This document shows, one piece after another, positions 47,764 through 56,544 of a DNA stretch of 64,000 nt (its first letter is position 1; each line of letters starts with the position of its first letter). The notes beneath the pieces were generated by a model. The model saw only the letters and a program-made list of their open reading frames with translations, ran no database searches and was not told the origin of the DNA. The DNA is from Nonlabens antarcticus. Lineage in GTDB: Bacteria; Bacteroidota; Bacteroidia; Flavobacteriales; Flavobacteriaceae. The position numbers were made by a program, and so were the translations under genes. Location: NCBI RefSeq assembly GCF_015356755.1, contig NZ_JADFCO010000064.1, positions 1 to 64,000 on the forward strand, written 5' to 3'.

Positions 47764-49114
47764 GTTGAAAGACATAACCCATTTTTATTTCGTCGGTATA
47801 GGCGGCATAGGCATGAGTGCGCTTGCTCGGTATTTTAAATCGCAAGGCAAGCAGGTAGCGGGTTATGATCGTGTGGCAACAACGCTGACAAATAAATTAG
47901 TGGTGGAGGGAATTTCTTTGCACTACAACGACAACTACGATTACATACCTGACGGGTTTAAAGATCCTGAAAAAGCCTTAGTGGTTTATACACCTGCAGT
48001 TCAACAGGGATTTGGAGAAATGGTTCGCTTTCGCGAAAGCGGAATTCCCATCACTAAACGAGCACAATTGCTGGGTGAAATATCTAAAACTATGACCTGT
48101 CTAGCTATTGCTGGAACTCATGGTAAAACAACAACAAGTGCTATTTTGGCACATATATTATACGCCAGCGGTGTGAAAATGACTGCGTTTTTAGGTGGTA
48201 TTCTGGAGGGATATAATACAAATTACCTTCATTCTGGAAGTGATGTAATGGTGGTGGAGGCTGATGAATTCGATAGATCATTCCTACAGCTTGATCCTGA
48301 TTTTGCTGGAGTAACTGCTATGGATCCAGACCATCTCGATATTTATGGCAGCGCAGAAGCCTTTGAGGAAACGTTCAAGGAATTTGCAGTTCTCGTCCCT
48401 AATGATCAGCTTTTCATAAACGAAAATGTAGAACTAGATGGAAAAAGGGTAGGAGTGGATCATGGTGATTATTATGCTCAAGAACTATCAATCGTTGACG
48501 GCGCATATCATTTTGATTTTCTTACTCCGCAAGAGGTCATCAGCGATTTCTCTTTCAAGCTTCCCGGAAGACATAATTTAGCAAATGCTTTATTAGCTCT
48601 TTCCATAGCCCATAGCTATGGAGTTCAAGCTGAGAAATTGCGTTCAACAATAGCAAGTTTTGAAGGAGTCGAACGCCGGTTTAGTTACAGAATCGACTCT
48701 GAAGAATACGTGTTAATTGATGATTATGCGCACCACCCTACAGAAATAGATGCAGTTTATAATGCGGTCAAAGAAATGTATCCTGATGAAAAATACACCG
48801 TCATTTTTCAGCCTCATCTATATTCCAGAACTGCTGATTTTATGGAGGAGTTTGCAATAAGCTTGAGCCAGTTTGATAATGTCGGTCTTCTAGAGATATA
48901 TGCCGCTAGAGAAGAGCCAGTTCATGGCATTAGTTCAGGTGTTTTGAGCACACGTATTTATGCACAAGAAAATGCACCAATGGTTAGCTCTGTAGTTGAA
49001 AAAATAGATTTAGTAGAGTTTATAAAAGAAATGGGCAGCCGGATTGTCCTAATGTTGGGAGCTGGAGATATAGGTGTAGAAGTAACTAAAGTAAAAGAGC
49101 AATTAGGTTCATGA
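47756..49114 (+). CDS. murC: UDP-MurNAc L-alanine ligase MurC
   Basis: 452 aa from ATG 47756, overlapping murG by 8 nt; an in-frame start 15 nt further up is less likely. [16 protein letters not shown] loop [20 protein letters not shown]. The palindrome copy at 48027-48042 is read as Arg-Phe-Arg-Glu-Ser, a frame different from the murD copy. Confidence 0.96.
   Translation: MRELKDITHFYFVGIGGIGMSALARYFKSQGKQVAGYDRVATTLTNKLVVEGISLHYNDNYDYIPDGFKDPEKALVVYTPAVQQGFGEMVRFRESGIPITKRAQLLGEISKTMTCLAIAGTHGKTTTSAILAHILYASGVKMTAFLGGILEGYNTNYLHSGSDVMVVEADEFDRSFLQLDPDFAGVTAMDPDHLDIYGSAEAFEETFKEFAVLVPNDQLFINENVELDGKRVGVDHGDYYAQELSIVDGAYHFDFLTPQEVISDFSFKLPGRHNLANALLALSIAHSYGVQAEKLRSTIASFEGVERRFSYRIDSEEYVLIDDYAHHPTEIDAVYNAVKEMYPDEKYTVIFQPHLYSRTADFMEEFAISLSQFDNVGLLEIYAAREEPVHGISSGVLSTRIYAQENAPMVSSVVEKIDLVEFIKEMGSRIVLMLGAGDIGVEVTKVKEQLGS
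48027..48042. repeat. Palindrome copy 12 (inside murC)
   Basis: CGCTTTCGCGAAAGCG, read as Arg-Phe-Arg-Glu-Ser; the only copy in this frame. Confidence 0.95.
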
Positions 49115-49830
49115 GAGGTTTAAAAGACATATTAATTTTGTGCTTGGTTTCCCTCTCAATTTTGGGGTTGTATGCATTTGCGGGAAACCGTCACGATAGG
49201 CTAAGAGTTAACGATATAAACATCTCATTTACAGATTACAGCAACCCTTTAATCTCTGAGGGAAACGTTAATAAACTGTTGATACAAAAAGACGATACAT
49301 TAAAAAACTCGTACACAGAAAATCTAGATTTGAATAAGAGTGAAATGCGTCTGGATGCGAACCCAATGATCAGAGCTGCAGAGGTTTCTGTTGATTTGAA
49401 TGGTAAACTTAATGTGTTAGTGGAGCAGCGTACGCCCATTGCAAGGATTATAGGTAAAACTGATTCTTATCTGGATGTAGATAATAAGCTAATGCCTCTA
49501 TCAAGTGAGCATACCGTTTTAGTACCGATTGTCACTGGTTTTAAAGAAGCTTATCAGGAAGAATTGTACTCGTTTTTAATGTATTTAAAAGCAGACGATT
49601 TATTGGAAATGGGGATTACACAAATAGGATTTGATAAAAATGGCAGTGTAAGCTTAAGATTGCGAGCCCATAGTTTAAAAGTGCAAATGGGAGAATTGAA
49701 GGGTTACGAATGGAAAATGCCCAACTTTAAAGCGATGCTTGCCAAATTAGAAAAGGATAAAACTGTTGACTCAGTAGAAAAAATTGACTTGAGATTTGAT
49801 CATCAAGTGATTGTAGTTAAAAAGGATTAG
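49111..49830 (+). CDS. ftsQ: Division protein FtsQ/DivIB
   Basis: 239 aa, overlapping murC by 4 nt. One N-terminal helix (7-25), a POTRA-like region (LRVNDINISFTD) and a beta domain with VEQRTPIARI and YLDVDNKLMPL. No ddl gene precedes it, unlike in proteobacteria. Confidence 0.92.
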   Translation: MRGLKDILILCLVSLSILGLYAFAGNRHDRLRVNDINISFTDYSNPLISEGNVNKLLIQKDDTLKNSYTENLDLNKSEMRLDANPMIRAAEVSVDLNGKLNVLVEQRTPIARIIGKTDSYLDVDNKLMPLSSEHTVLVPIVTGFKEAYQEELYSFLMYLKADDLLEMGITQIGFDKNGSVSLRLRAHSLKVQMGELKGYEWKMPNFKAMLAKLEKDKTVDSVEKIDLRFDHQVIVVKKD

Positions 49831-49834
49831 AAGG

Positions 49835-51217
49835 ATGGAATCACAAGAATATGCAGTAGGACTAGACATCGGGACGACTAAGATCGTAGCGATGATAGGT
49901 CGTAAAAATGAGTACGGCAAGTTGGAGATTCTCGGTGTGGGACGATCTAAAAGTTTAGGTGTACACCGTGGAGTGGTAAATAATATTACCCAGACAATCA
50001 CCTCGATACAGCAAGCGGTTGCACAGGCCGAGGCTGTTAGCGGTATATCAATAAAACAAGTAACTGTGGGTATTGCCGGACAGCACATACGCAGCTTACA
50101 ACACAGCGATTATATCACTCGTAGCGATAGCGAGATGGTCATTAATCAAGAAGATATTACAAAACTATGTAATCAGGTTTTTAAACTGGTGATGCTTCCC
50201 GGTGAGGAAATTATTCACGTTCTACCTCAGGAATACAAGATTGATGGGCAATCAGAAATCAAGGAACCTATCGGAATGTATGGAGGGAGACTCGAGGCTA
50301 ACTTTCATGTTGTTGTGGGGCAAGTTGCTTCTATAAGAAATATTTACCGCTGTGTAAAAAGTGCAGATCTAGACTTAAGTGATATTACACTAGAACCATT
50401 AGCAAGTGCAGAGGCAGTTCTTAGTCAGGAAGAAAAAGAAGCTGGAGTAGCGCTTATTGATATAGGTGGCGGTACTACAGATCTCGCCATTTTTAAGGAC
50501 GGAATCATTCGTCACACGGCTGTAATCCCACAAGGAGGGAACATTATTACAACTGATATCAAGGAAGGCTGTTCCATTATTGAGAAGCAAGCAGAGCTGC
50601 TGAAAACAAAATTTGGTAGTGCATGGCCGGGAGAAAATAAAGAGAATGAGATTGTTTCCATTCCAGGTTTACGTGGAAGAGAACCTAAAGAAATTACGCT
50701 CAAAAACTTGAGTAAAATTATACATGCTCGTGTTATTGAGATATTAGAAACTGCATTTGTGGAAATCAAGAACTATGGTCATGACGAACCTAAAAAGCAG
50801 CTTATTGCTGGAGTGGTTTTAACAGGTGGTGGAGCACAATTGAAACACATCAAGCAGCTGGCAGAATACGTTACCGGTATGCCTAGTAGAATAGGTTATC
50901 CCAACGAACATCTAGCTGGTGATAGTGATACAGAAAGCACAAGCCCACTGTTTGCGACTGCTGTAGGATTGGTTTTGAAAGGATTACAAGCTCAGGAACT
51001 TGATGCGGCAGAAAAAAGATCCAGCACGCAACCGGTCTCTCCGCATAGTAAAACCGGAGCAAAACCCAGTCAAGTAGAAAACGAACAGGATGAAGTTGAG
51101 GAGGATGATGAAGATGATATTATTACTAAACCATCGGTAACCCAGCCGAAAAAGACGAAAGGCATTTTTGAAACCTGGGCGAATAAGTTTAAGGATTTTT
51201 TAGACAAAGCGGAGTAA
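49835..51217 (+). CDS. ftsA: Division protein FtsA
   Basis: 460 aa. Actin fold: VGLDIGTTKIVAMIG, ALIDIGGGTTDLAIF, VLTGGGAQLKHI. A linker with a run of Glu/Asp (415-430) precedes a C-terminal amphipathic helix (GIFETWANKFKDFLDKAE) for membrane attachment. It tethers FtsZ filaments. Confidence 0.97.
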   Translation: MESQEYAVGLDIGTTKIVAMIGRKNEYGKLEILGVGRSKSLGVHRGVVNNITQTITSIQQAVAQAEAVSGISIKQVTVGIAGQHIRSLQHSDYITRSDSEMVINQEDITKLCNQVFKLVMLPGEEIIHVLPQEYKIDGQSEIKEPIGMYGGRLEANFHVVVGQVASIRNIYRCVKSADLDLSDITLEPLASAEAVLSQEEKEAGVALIDIGGGTTDLAIFKDGIIRHTAVIPQGGNIITTDIKEGCSIIEKQAELLKTKFGSAWPGENKENEIVSIPGLRGREPKEITLKNLSKIIHARVIEILETAFVEIKNYGHDEPKKQLIAGVVLTGGGAQLKHIKQLAEYVTGMPSRIGYPNEHLAGDSDTESTSPLFATAVGLVLKGLQAQELDAAEKRSSTQPVSPHSKTGAKPSQVENEQDEVEEDDEDDIITKPSVTQPKKTKGIFETWANKFKDFLDKAE

Positions 51218-51408
51218 AAAATAAAATAAAACGAAGATCAAAAACAAGTTTTGGTTAAAGTGGTTTACAGTTAAAGACGATTGAAAGAAGAAAGTAGTTT
51301 CAATATCAGTTCGAGCGCAGTCGAGAACAGGTGTGTAGCAGAGAATAACTTTTGAAACAAGAATAGAGAGAAAGTGATTTTCTTACCGAATTACGGTAAT
51401 CGACAAGA

Positions 51409-51434
51409 GGAACCGTCCTGCGACGGTTTGACAG
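51409..51434 (+). repeat. REP-like hairpin, copy 2
   Basis: AACCGTC (51411-51417) pairs with GACGGTT (51422-51428) around CTGC; starts GGA and ends TTGACAG. It pairs with copy 1 (30440-30465, opposite strand); the stem differences are compensatory. Confidence 0.65.
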
Positions 51435-51510
51435 AATTTGAAAGATGAGCAATTAAGTTCTGATAAGTAGATGTTTGAACTAGTGAATTTTGAATTTATA
51501 TTTTTTTAGA

Positions 51511-51538
51511 ATTTGAGATTTGAGATTTGAGATTTGTG
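51511..51538. repeat. Tandem 7-bp repeat, four units
   Basis: ATTTGAG three times followed by ATTTGTG, upstream of ftsZ. Units this short can change copy number by slippage. Confidence 0.8.
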
Positions 51539-51655
51539 ATCTGATGAATTTTGAATTGAAAGAAGGTATAGAAACATAAAGGAGTAAATAAAATTTTAAA
51601 AAACGACGTGTTACCCGACCGTCTATAATATATTAAGTAGTTAAAGTAGCAGCAT

Positions 51656-53680
51656 ATGAGCAACGACGATTTCAACAGTATTTCATTTGACCTCCCTAAA
51701 AACCAGTCTAACGTGATTAAGGTTATAGGTGTAGGCGGTGGTGGCAGTAATGCCATCAAACACATGTTTCAGCAAGGAATTAAAGGTGTGGATTTTGTTA
51801 TCTGTAATACAGATGCACAAGCCCTAGAAAATAGTCCTGTCCCTAATAAAATCCAGTTGGGAGTATCTCTGACGGAAGGTTTAGGAGCGGGAGCAAATCC
51901 AGAAGTGGGTGAGAGGGCAGCTCAAGAAAGTATTGAGGAATTAAGAGCAATGCTCGACCCTCGCACTAAAATGGTATTTATTACCGCTGGAATGGGTGGT
52001 GGTACAGGAACTGGAGCGGCACCCGTGATTGCACAGGTGGCTCGCGACATGGAGATTTTAACCGTCGGGATCGTAACCACTCCTTTCCATTTTGAGGGTA
52101 AGGTTCGTAATGAACAGGCCCAAAAAGGGATTGAAAAATTCCGCCGTAATGTGGATTCACTAGTTATTATCAACAATAATAAACTGCGTGATGTTTATGG
52201 AAATCTAGGATTTAAAGCTGGGTTTAGCAAGGCAGACGAGGTTCTTGCTACGGCTTCCCGTGGTATTGCAGAGGTGATTACCAACCACTACACGCAAAAT
52301 ATTGACTTGCGCGATGCTAAAACCGTGCTTGCAAATTCTGGAACTGCCATTATGGGAAGTGCCCAGGCAACGGGATCTAACCGTGCCCAAGAAGGAATTT
52401 TGAAGGCGCTCGATAGCCCGCTGTTGAATGATAATAAAATCACAGGTGCTAAAAACGTATTGCTACTTATCGTTTCTGGGTCTGAAGAAATTACTATTGA
52501 CGAGATAGGAGAAATTAACGAGCATATTCAGAATGAGGCCGGCGGTGGTGCAAACATTATTATGGGAGTTGGCGAGGATGAATCTCTAGGTGATGCGATT
52601 GCTGTAACGGTGATTGCGACGGGATTTAATGCAGAGCAACAAAATGAGATCTCAAATACAGAGGGCACTAGAATTATCCACACTCTAGAGGAGGAGCAAC
52701 GTGCTACTCAAGTTTTAGATGATAAAAAGGACCGTGTCGTTGCGGGAACTTTGATCATGGATGACAATGATGTTGCTCAAGAGGATGCTCAAAATCAGAA
52801 CATATTAAACGATTCATTAGATGATAATGAGTCTGAGAATGAGTCCGCTTTCGCGAAAGCGGAAACTCCACAAAATCCTGCACCAGCACAAGCTCCATCA
52901 GAGCCAGTGATCATCGTACACGATTTAGGCGATGAGCATCCTGAAGAAATTATTACGCCTAAGAATCAGAACCCACTAATTCCTACTACAGAGTTTTTGA
53001 GAAACCTAAGTGTCGTTTTTGAAGAGGTACTTGATCAAGAGCCTAAACTAGTCGTTAGTCGATCAGCAGAAGCTCCAGCACAGAAAAAGGCGGAAACTAG
53101 AGAGGAAAAAGATCAGTTTTTATTTGACTTTGAAATGCCGGCAAGTAAAAATAAAGAGGCGGAACACGAAGCGCCACAAGAAAAAATCACTTATCAATTA
53201 GATGATATTGAAGTGAATGATCCAGTAGCTGTGATTCCAGTGACTGAGGTTTCTAATGAGGGCGTAAAGAAATATTCTCTTGATGATTACATGGAAGTTG
53301 AACGAAAATTGAATAGTGCTTCTTCATCCCCTAAAAAATCTTATGTAGAAGAAGTCCATATTACAACAATGGAAACGCCACAAGAAGATTTAAAAAAGGA
53401 GATTCCAGCAGATGTAGATCCTACAGATTTACCTATAAATGAAGTATTGAAATTGAGAGCGGAAGAACGTAAAACAAAGATGCATGCTCATAATTTCAAA
53501 TTCAAAAGCAGTCATAGACTGGACGAGATTGAAAAAAAACCGGCTTATTTGCGTCATGGTATTGAACTGGATAAAAATCCTTCAGAGGGAGAACGATCCA
53601 GAACAAGTCTTTCCACAGATGAGAATAACGATGTTCATCTAAGATCAAACAACTCCTTTCTTCACGATAACGTGGACTAG
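51656..53680 (+). CDS. ftsZ: Tubulin-like division GTPase FtsZ with long C-terminal tail
   Basis: 674 aa. GTPase domain (residues 20-335) with GVGGGGSNAI and GGGTGTGAAP. The tail of about 340 residues is acidic and low-complexity, rich in Glu, Asp, Gln and Pro; near residue 628 KPAYLRHGIELD may be the conserved peptide that binds FtsA. The total is far longer than the 383 aa of E. coli, which is usual for this family. A palindrome copy at 52854-52873 lies in the tail (Ala-Phe-Ala-Lys-Ala). Confidence 0.97.
   Translation: MSNDDFNSISFDLPKNQSNVIKVIGVGGGGSNAIKHMFQQGIKGVDFVICNTDAQALENSPVPNKIQLGVSLTEGLGAGANPEVGERAAQESIEELRAMLDPRTKMVFITAGMGGGTGTGAAPVIAQVARDMEILTVGIVTTPFHFEGKVRNEQAQKGIEKFRRNVDSLVIINNNKLRDVYGNLGFKAGFSKADEVLATASRGIAEVITNHYTQNIDLRDAKTVLANSGTAIMGSAQATGSNRAQEGILKALDSPLLNDNKITGAKNVLLLIVSGSEEITIDEIGEINEHIQNEAGGGANIIMGVGEDESLGDAIAVTVIATGFNAEQQNEISNTEGTRIIHTLEEEQRATQVLDDKKDRVVAGTLIMDDNDVAQEDAQNQNILNDSLDDNESENESAFAKAETPQNPAPAQAPSEPVIIVHDLGDEHPEEIITPKNQNPLIPTTEFLRNLSVVFEEVLDQEPKLVVSRSAEAPAQKKAETREEKDQFLFDFEMPASKNKEAEHEAPQEKITYQLDDIEVNDPVAVIPVTEVSNEGVKKYSLDDYMEVERKLNSASSSPKKSYVEEVHITTMETPQEDLKKEIPADVDPTDLPINEVLKLRAEERKTKMHAHNFKFKSSHRLDEIEKKPAYLRHGIELDKNPSEGERSRTSLSTDENNDVHLRSNNSFLHDNVD
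52854..52873. repeat. Palindrome copy 13 (inside ftsZ tail)
   Basis: 20-bp perfect palindrome TCCGCTTTCGCGAAAGCGGA in the disordered tail of FtsZ, read as Ser-Ala-Phe-Ala-Lys-Ala-Glu. Confidence 0.95.
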
Positions 53681-53704
53681 AAAAGAACTTTAACTGATAT
53701 GTAG

Positions 53705-53729
53705 ACCCGAAATCATTATGGTTTCGGGT
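53705..53729 (+). terminator. Terminator of ftsZ / dcw cluster
   Basis: ACCCGAAA (53705-53712) pairs with TTTCGGGT (53722-53729) and runs into a six-T tract. Confidence 0.92.
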
Positions 53730-53794
53730 TTTTTATGAACTTATTTTAAGGTGTAGTTATAGTATTGAACAAGCGGTTTTGGCATTCAAATCAT

Positions 53795-53802
53795 TATTTT
53801 TG
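53795..53802 (+). promoter_or_regulatory. -7 promoter element of the yqeY-like gene
   Basis: TATTTTTG, 19 nt before the ATG at 53822. Confidence 0.5.
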
Positions 53803-53821
53803 TAATTAAAACTAGAGAATT

Positions 53822-54268
53822 ATGAGTCTTGAAAAAGAAGTGATGACAGCCTTGAAAGATGCTATGAAAGCTAAAGATCAAACGGCTCTAGCGGCATTAA
53901 GAGCAGTTAAAAGTGAATTGTTACTAGCAAGAACTTCTGGAGATAGTGATGGAATGAATGAAGAGGAAGAGGTGAAACTAGTGCAGAAACTAGTAAAACA
54001 ACGTAAAGATAGCGCTCGAATCTATTCAGAACAAAACAGAGAAGATCTTGCGGAACCAGAACTGGCTCAAGCTGCGATTTTAGAACAATTCCTGCCAGTC
54101 CAATTAAGTGAAGAAGAGATTGCTGCTGTGATAGGAGAAATAATCGTTAGAACAGAAGCTAGCGGAATGAAAGATATGGGTAAAGTGATGGGAATGGCAA
54201 ATACCCAACTCGCAGGAAAGGCAGATGGTAGAACAATTAGTACTATAGTTAAGGCAAAATTGTCTTAA
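53822..54268 (+). CDS. YqeY (GatB/Yqey domain) family protein
   Basis: 148 aa, all helical, with KDAMKAKDQTALAALRAVKSEL and LVKQRKDSARIYSEQNREDLAEPE. The domain resembles the tRNA-binding tail of GatB (amidotransferase). Biochemical role is unproven. It precedes tRNA-Arg by 28 nt and may be cotranscribed with it. Confidence 0.9.
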   Translation: MSLEKEVMTALKDAMKAKDQTALAALRAVKSELLLARTSGDSDGMNEEEEVKLVQKLVKQRKDSARIYSEQNREDLAEPELAQAAILEQFLPVQLSEEEIAAVIGEIIVRTEASGMKDMGKVMGMANTQLAGKADGRTISTIVKAKLS

Positions 54269-54296
54269 GTTTGCGCTTGATAAAAAACGATTAATT

Positions 54297-54370
54297 GGCC
54301 TCGTGGCGCAACTGAATAGCGCATCAGATTTCGGCTCTGAGGGTTGGGGGTTTGAATCCCTTCGAGGTCA
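54297..54370 (+). tRNA. tRNA-Arg (anticodon UCG)
   Basis: 74 nt. Acceptor GGCCTCG pairs with CGAGGTC (one G-U); D-arm GCGC/GCGC; anticodon stem TCAGA/TCTGA with loop TTTCGGC, anticodon TCG; T-stem GGGGG/CCCTT with loop TTTGAAT. Discriminator A. CCA is not encoded (CGA follows), so it is added after transcription. Confidence 0.95.
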
Positions 54371-54375
54371 CGAAT

Positions 54376-54435
54376 AAATGAAAACACCTGAAAAATGTCT
54401 GAGCTTGCTCAAGCATTTTTCAGGTGTTTTCATTT
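54376..54435 (+). terminator. Long hairpin directly after tRNA-Arg
   Basis: A 22-bp perfect inverted repeat (54376-54397 with 54414-54435) whose loop holds a further TGAGC/GCTCA stem. It starts 5 nt after the tRNA and is the probable terminator, though it is longer than usual. Confidence 0.8.
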
Positions 54436-54912
54436 TCAGAGCGTAGCTCTGTAGGGAAAGCCGTGAGGCAATCCCTTCGTTTTGATTTCCAAAACGGAGC
54501 TCTGTAGGGAAAGACCGTGAGGCAATCCCTTTATTTTCATTTCCAGAACGGATTTCTTTAGCGTTAACTGCAAGTATTTTTTCATTTTCAGAGCGTAGCT
54601 CTGTAGGGAGAGCCGTGAGGCAATCCCTTCGATTTCATTTTCAGAGCGGATTTCCTTAGCGTTAACTGCAAGTATTTTTTCATTTCCAGAGCGGAGCTCT
54701 GTAGGGAAGGCCGTGAGGCAATATCTTTATTTTCATTTCTAGAGAAAGATTCTTTTGTATAAGCTGAAAGTATTTTTTCATTTTCAAAACGGAGCTTTCT
54801 AGAATAAGCCGTGAGGCAATCACTGTTATTACTTTAAAAGCAGATTTCTAAAGGAAGCCTTCAGAAATTGCGCTTTTACTTGGCAAACGCTTGAAATTTT
54901 AAGCAAGATTTT
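54431..54912. repeat. Tandem array of two alternating repeat units
   Basis: Units begin with a CATTTTC/CATTTCC-like box at 54431, 54484, 54538, 54583, 54636, 54681, 54734 and 54779. Type 1 (53-54 bp) contains GGAGCTCTGTAGGGAAAGCC then GTGAGGCAATC; type 2 (45 bp) contains GGATTTCTTTAGCG and AACTGCAAGTATTTTTTC. Order 1-1-2-1-2-1-2-1, then a degenerate type 2 from 54832. Type 1 can fold as GGG-GCC-loop-GGC-CCC. Divergence rises to the right. No gene lies in 54371-55158. Confidence 0.85.
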
Positions 54913-55158
54913 TCATTTCCAAAGCGGATTTCTACCCTAATACAGAAAGGCATCTCCATTTCTTATACAGATTTTAAATAATGGAACTTCCAAAGATTCT
55001 ATTTACAAGACAGAACAGTGTAAATTCATGACGCTCGTTGTTTTTCAACATTTGACTCTCATTGTCGGATAGATTTAAGATCCGTTAGAAACTATAGAGA
55101 TACAAGGTTAGACAACCAGCTTTTCGCTCTTGCATTATCTTTAACTTTGGACAACCTT

Positions 55159-56091
55159 TTAAGATTTTTGATATTCTTTTATCCAGCCAAAACTCTCTTG
55201 AATGATCAGTTCCTTTTTATCATTTAAGAATTTTAAATAAGCCTCAGCAGTTGGAGAAAGCTTTTTAGCCTTAAGCCATATCAGACACCACTGTGTGCTC
55301 ATAGGCAATCCTTTGGTAGTAATAATTTGTAAATCTTTATTTTGAATCTCGTTCTTGATTCCTATGAGTGGCATGATAGAATATCCTAAACCTGCAACGA
55401 CTGCCTGTTTAACTGCTTCATTAGAGGTGAGCTCTATCTTTTTACGTACTGGGTGATGGTGTTTTGTAATAAATGTTTCCATAGCGTCGCGTGTGGCAGA
55501 TCCATCTTCCCGATAGATAAAAGATAAGTTCTCAAAATCCTCTTTTTTAATAGTCTTTCCTTCAAATTTCCTCTCATTATTTCCAACTAAAAAAAGCTGG
55601 TTTTTCATAAGTTCAACGTGATGAATATTTAGTTTTCTAGGCAAAACAGAAACGAGTGCGAAATCCACCTCATTTCGTTCCATACTTCGCACCACTTTAG
55701 ACTTGTTGGTCACATCCATTATTAATTCTACTCCCTTATGTTCCTTAATAAATTCAGATAAGAAATAGGGCATTACATATTTACCGGTAGACGCTACAGA
55801 TATTTTAAGTTTTCCGGACAATTCTCCCTTAAAGGCTAGAGTCTTATAATTAATAGCATCAACCTCGTGGATAATTTTCTGCGCTGCCTCTGCTATTTCC
55901 ATTCCAAATTCCGTCACGTACAATTTTCTACCTACTACTTCTGTCAACGGAATTGAAAATTGGTTTTGAAAATTTTTAAGTTGGATCGATACAGCAGGCT
56001 GAGTAAGAAATAATTCTTCTGCTGTTCGTGTAATACTCTGATTATTTGAGATTCTCAGAAATATGTTAAGCTGGTGAAGTGTGTAGTTCAT
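55159..56091 (-). CDS. LysR-family transcriptional regulator, probable regulator of dab genes
   Basis: 310 aa. N-terminal winged HTH (LHQLNIFLRISNNQSITRTAEELFLTQPAVSIQLKNFQ) and a type 2 periplasmic-binding-like effector domain. It diverges from the dab operon with a 93-nt gap, the usual LysR arrangement, and resembles CbbR-type regulators of carbon fixation. Regulation by inorganic carbon is inference. Confidence 0.9.
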   Translation of the reverse strand: MNYTLHQLNIFLRISNNQSITRTAEELFLTQPAVSIQLKNFQNQFSIPLTEVVGRKLYVTEFGMEIAEAAQKIIHEVDAINYKTLAFKGELSGKLKISVASTGKYVMPYFLSEFIKEHKGVELIMDVTNKSKVVRSMERNEVDFALVSVLPRKLNIHHVELMKNQLFLVGNNERKFEGKTIKKEDFENLSFIYREDGSATRDAMETFITKHHHPVRKKIELTSNEAVKQAVVAGLGYSIMPLIGIKNEIQNKDLQIITTKGLPMSTQWCLIWLKAKKLSPTAEAYLKFLNDKKELIIQESFGWIKEYQKS

Positions 56092-56184
56092 AAAAACTAT
56101 TTATGCATAGCATTGCAAATATAAATAATAACTAATGGATTAATTGGGTAACCTTTGCCACGATAAATCCCATAAAATCGAACC

Positions 56185-56490
56185 ATGGAAAACTCTAAAG
56201 CAGTAGAAAACAAATCCGATCAAAAAATTCAACTTGTAAAAGGAGAGTTTACTCCATCACAAGCCTCTGAAGTTATCAATGCACTGATCGATCAGAAGAT
56301 CAACTATCACAAGATTGAAAACATACAGATGTGGGAGAAAGATCACAGTACTGATCAAGAGCCTCTAAAAAAACGCATTAAGGAATTGGAAAACGAAAAA
56401 GAAGTCGCAAGAAAGTTTATTGCAGACTTGAAAGCTAAAGGTAAAAAGCTCACAATGGACGGAACGATCATCTTGAAAGCAATCGATTAA
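56185..56490 (+). CDS. Small coiled-coil protein in the dab operon
   Basis: 101 aa, soluble, Lys/Glu-rich. Residues 25-45 form one helix (PSQASEVINALIDQKINYHK), 58-90 a probable coiled coil (LKKRIKELENEKEVARKFIADLK). Not recognised. It is 55 nt before dabB and divergent from the LysR gene, so it is likely cotranscribed and might be a regulatory or assembly partner. Confidence 0.75.
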   Translation: MENSKAVENKSDQKIQLVKGEFTPSQASEVINALIDQKINYHKIENIQMWEKDHSTDQEPLKKRIKELENEKEVARKFIADLKAKGKKLTMDGTIILKAID

Positions 56491-56544
56491 TTCTGTTTCA
56501 TAAATTAAATTCAGTTTTCATTCTACAATTTCAAAACAAACAAA

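Larger units (their letters stand above)
51218..51655. other. ftsA-ftsZ spacer with small repeats
   Basis: 438 nt without a gene. It holds TCGA-GCGCAG-TCGA (51311-51324), a TTACCG/CGGTAA hairpin (51383-51399), the REP-like hairpin at 51409-51434 and four tandem 7-bp units ATTTGAG (last one ATTTGTG) at 51511-51538. A promoter for ftsZ is likely here but I see no good TAnnTTTG close to the start. Confidence 0.6.

Noticed and set aside
41417-51217. Missing murF and ddl as evidence of gene loss
   Set aside because: Their absence from the dcw cluster is normal in this phylum; they are usually elsewhere.
54431-54912. CRISPR array
   Set aside because: Both unit types are repeated, there are no unique spacers of fixed length between constant repeats, and no cas genes are in the window.
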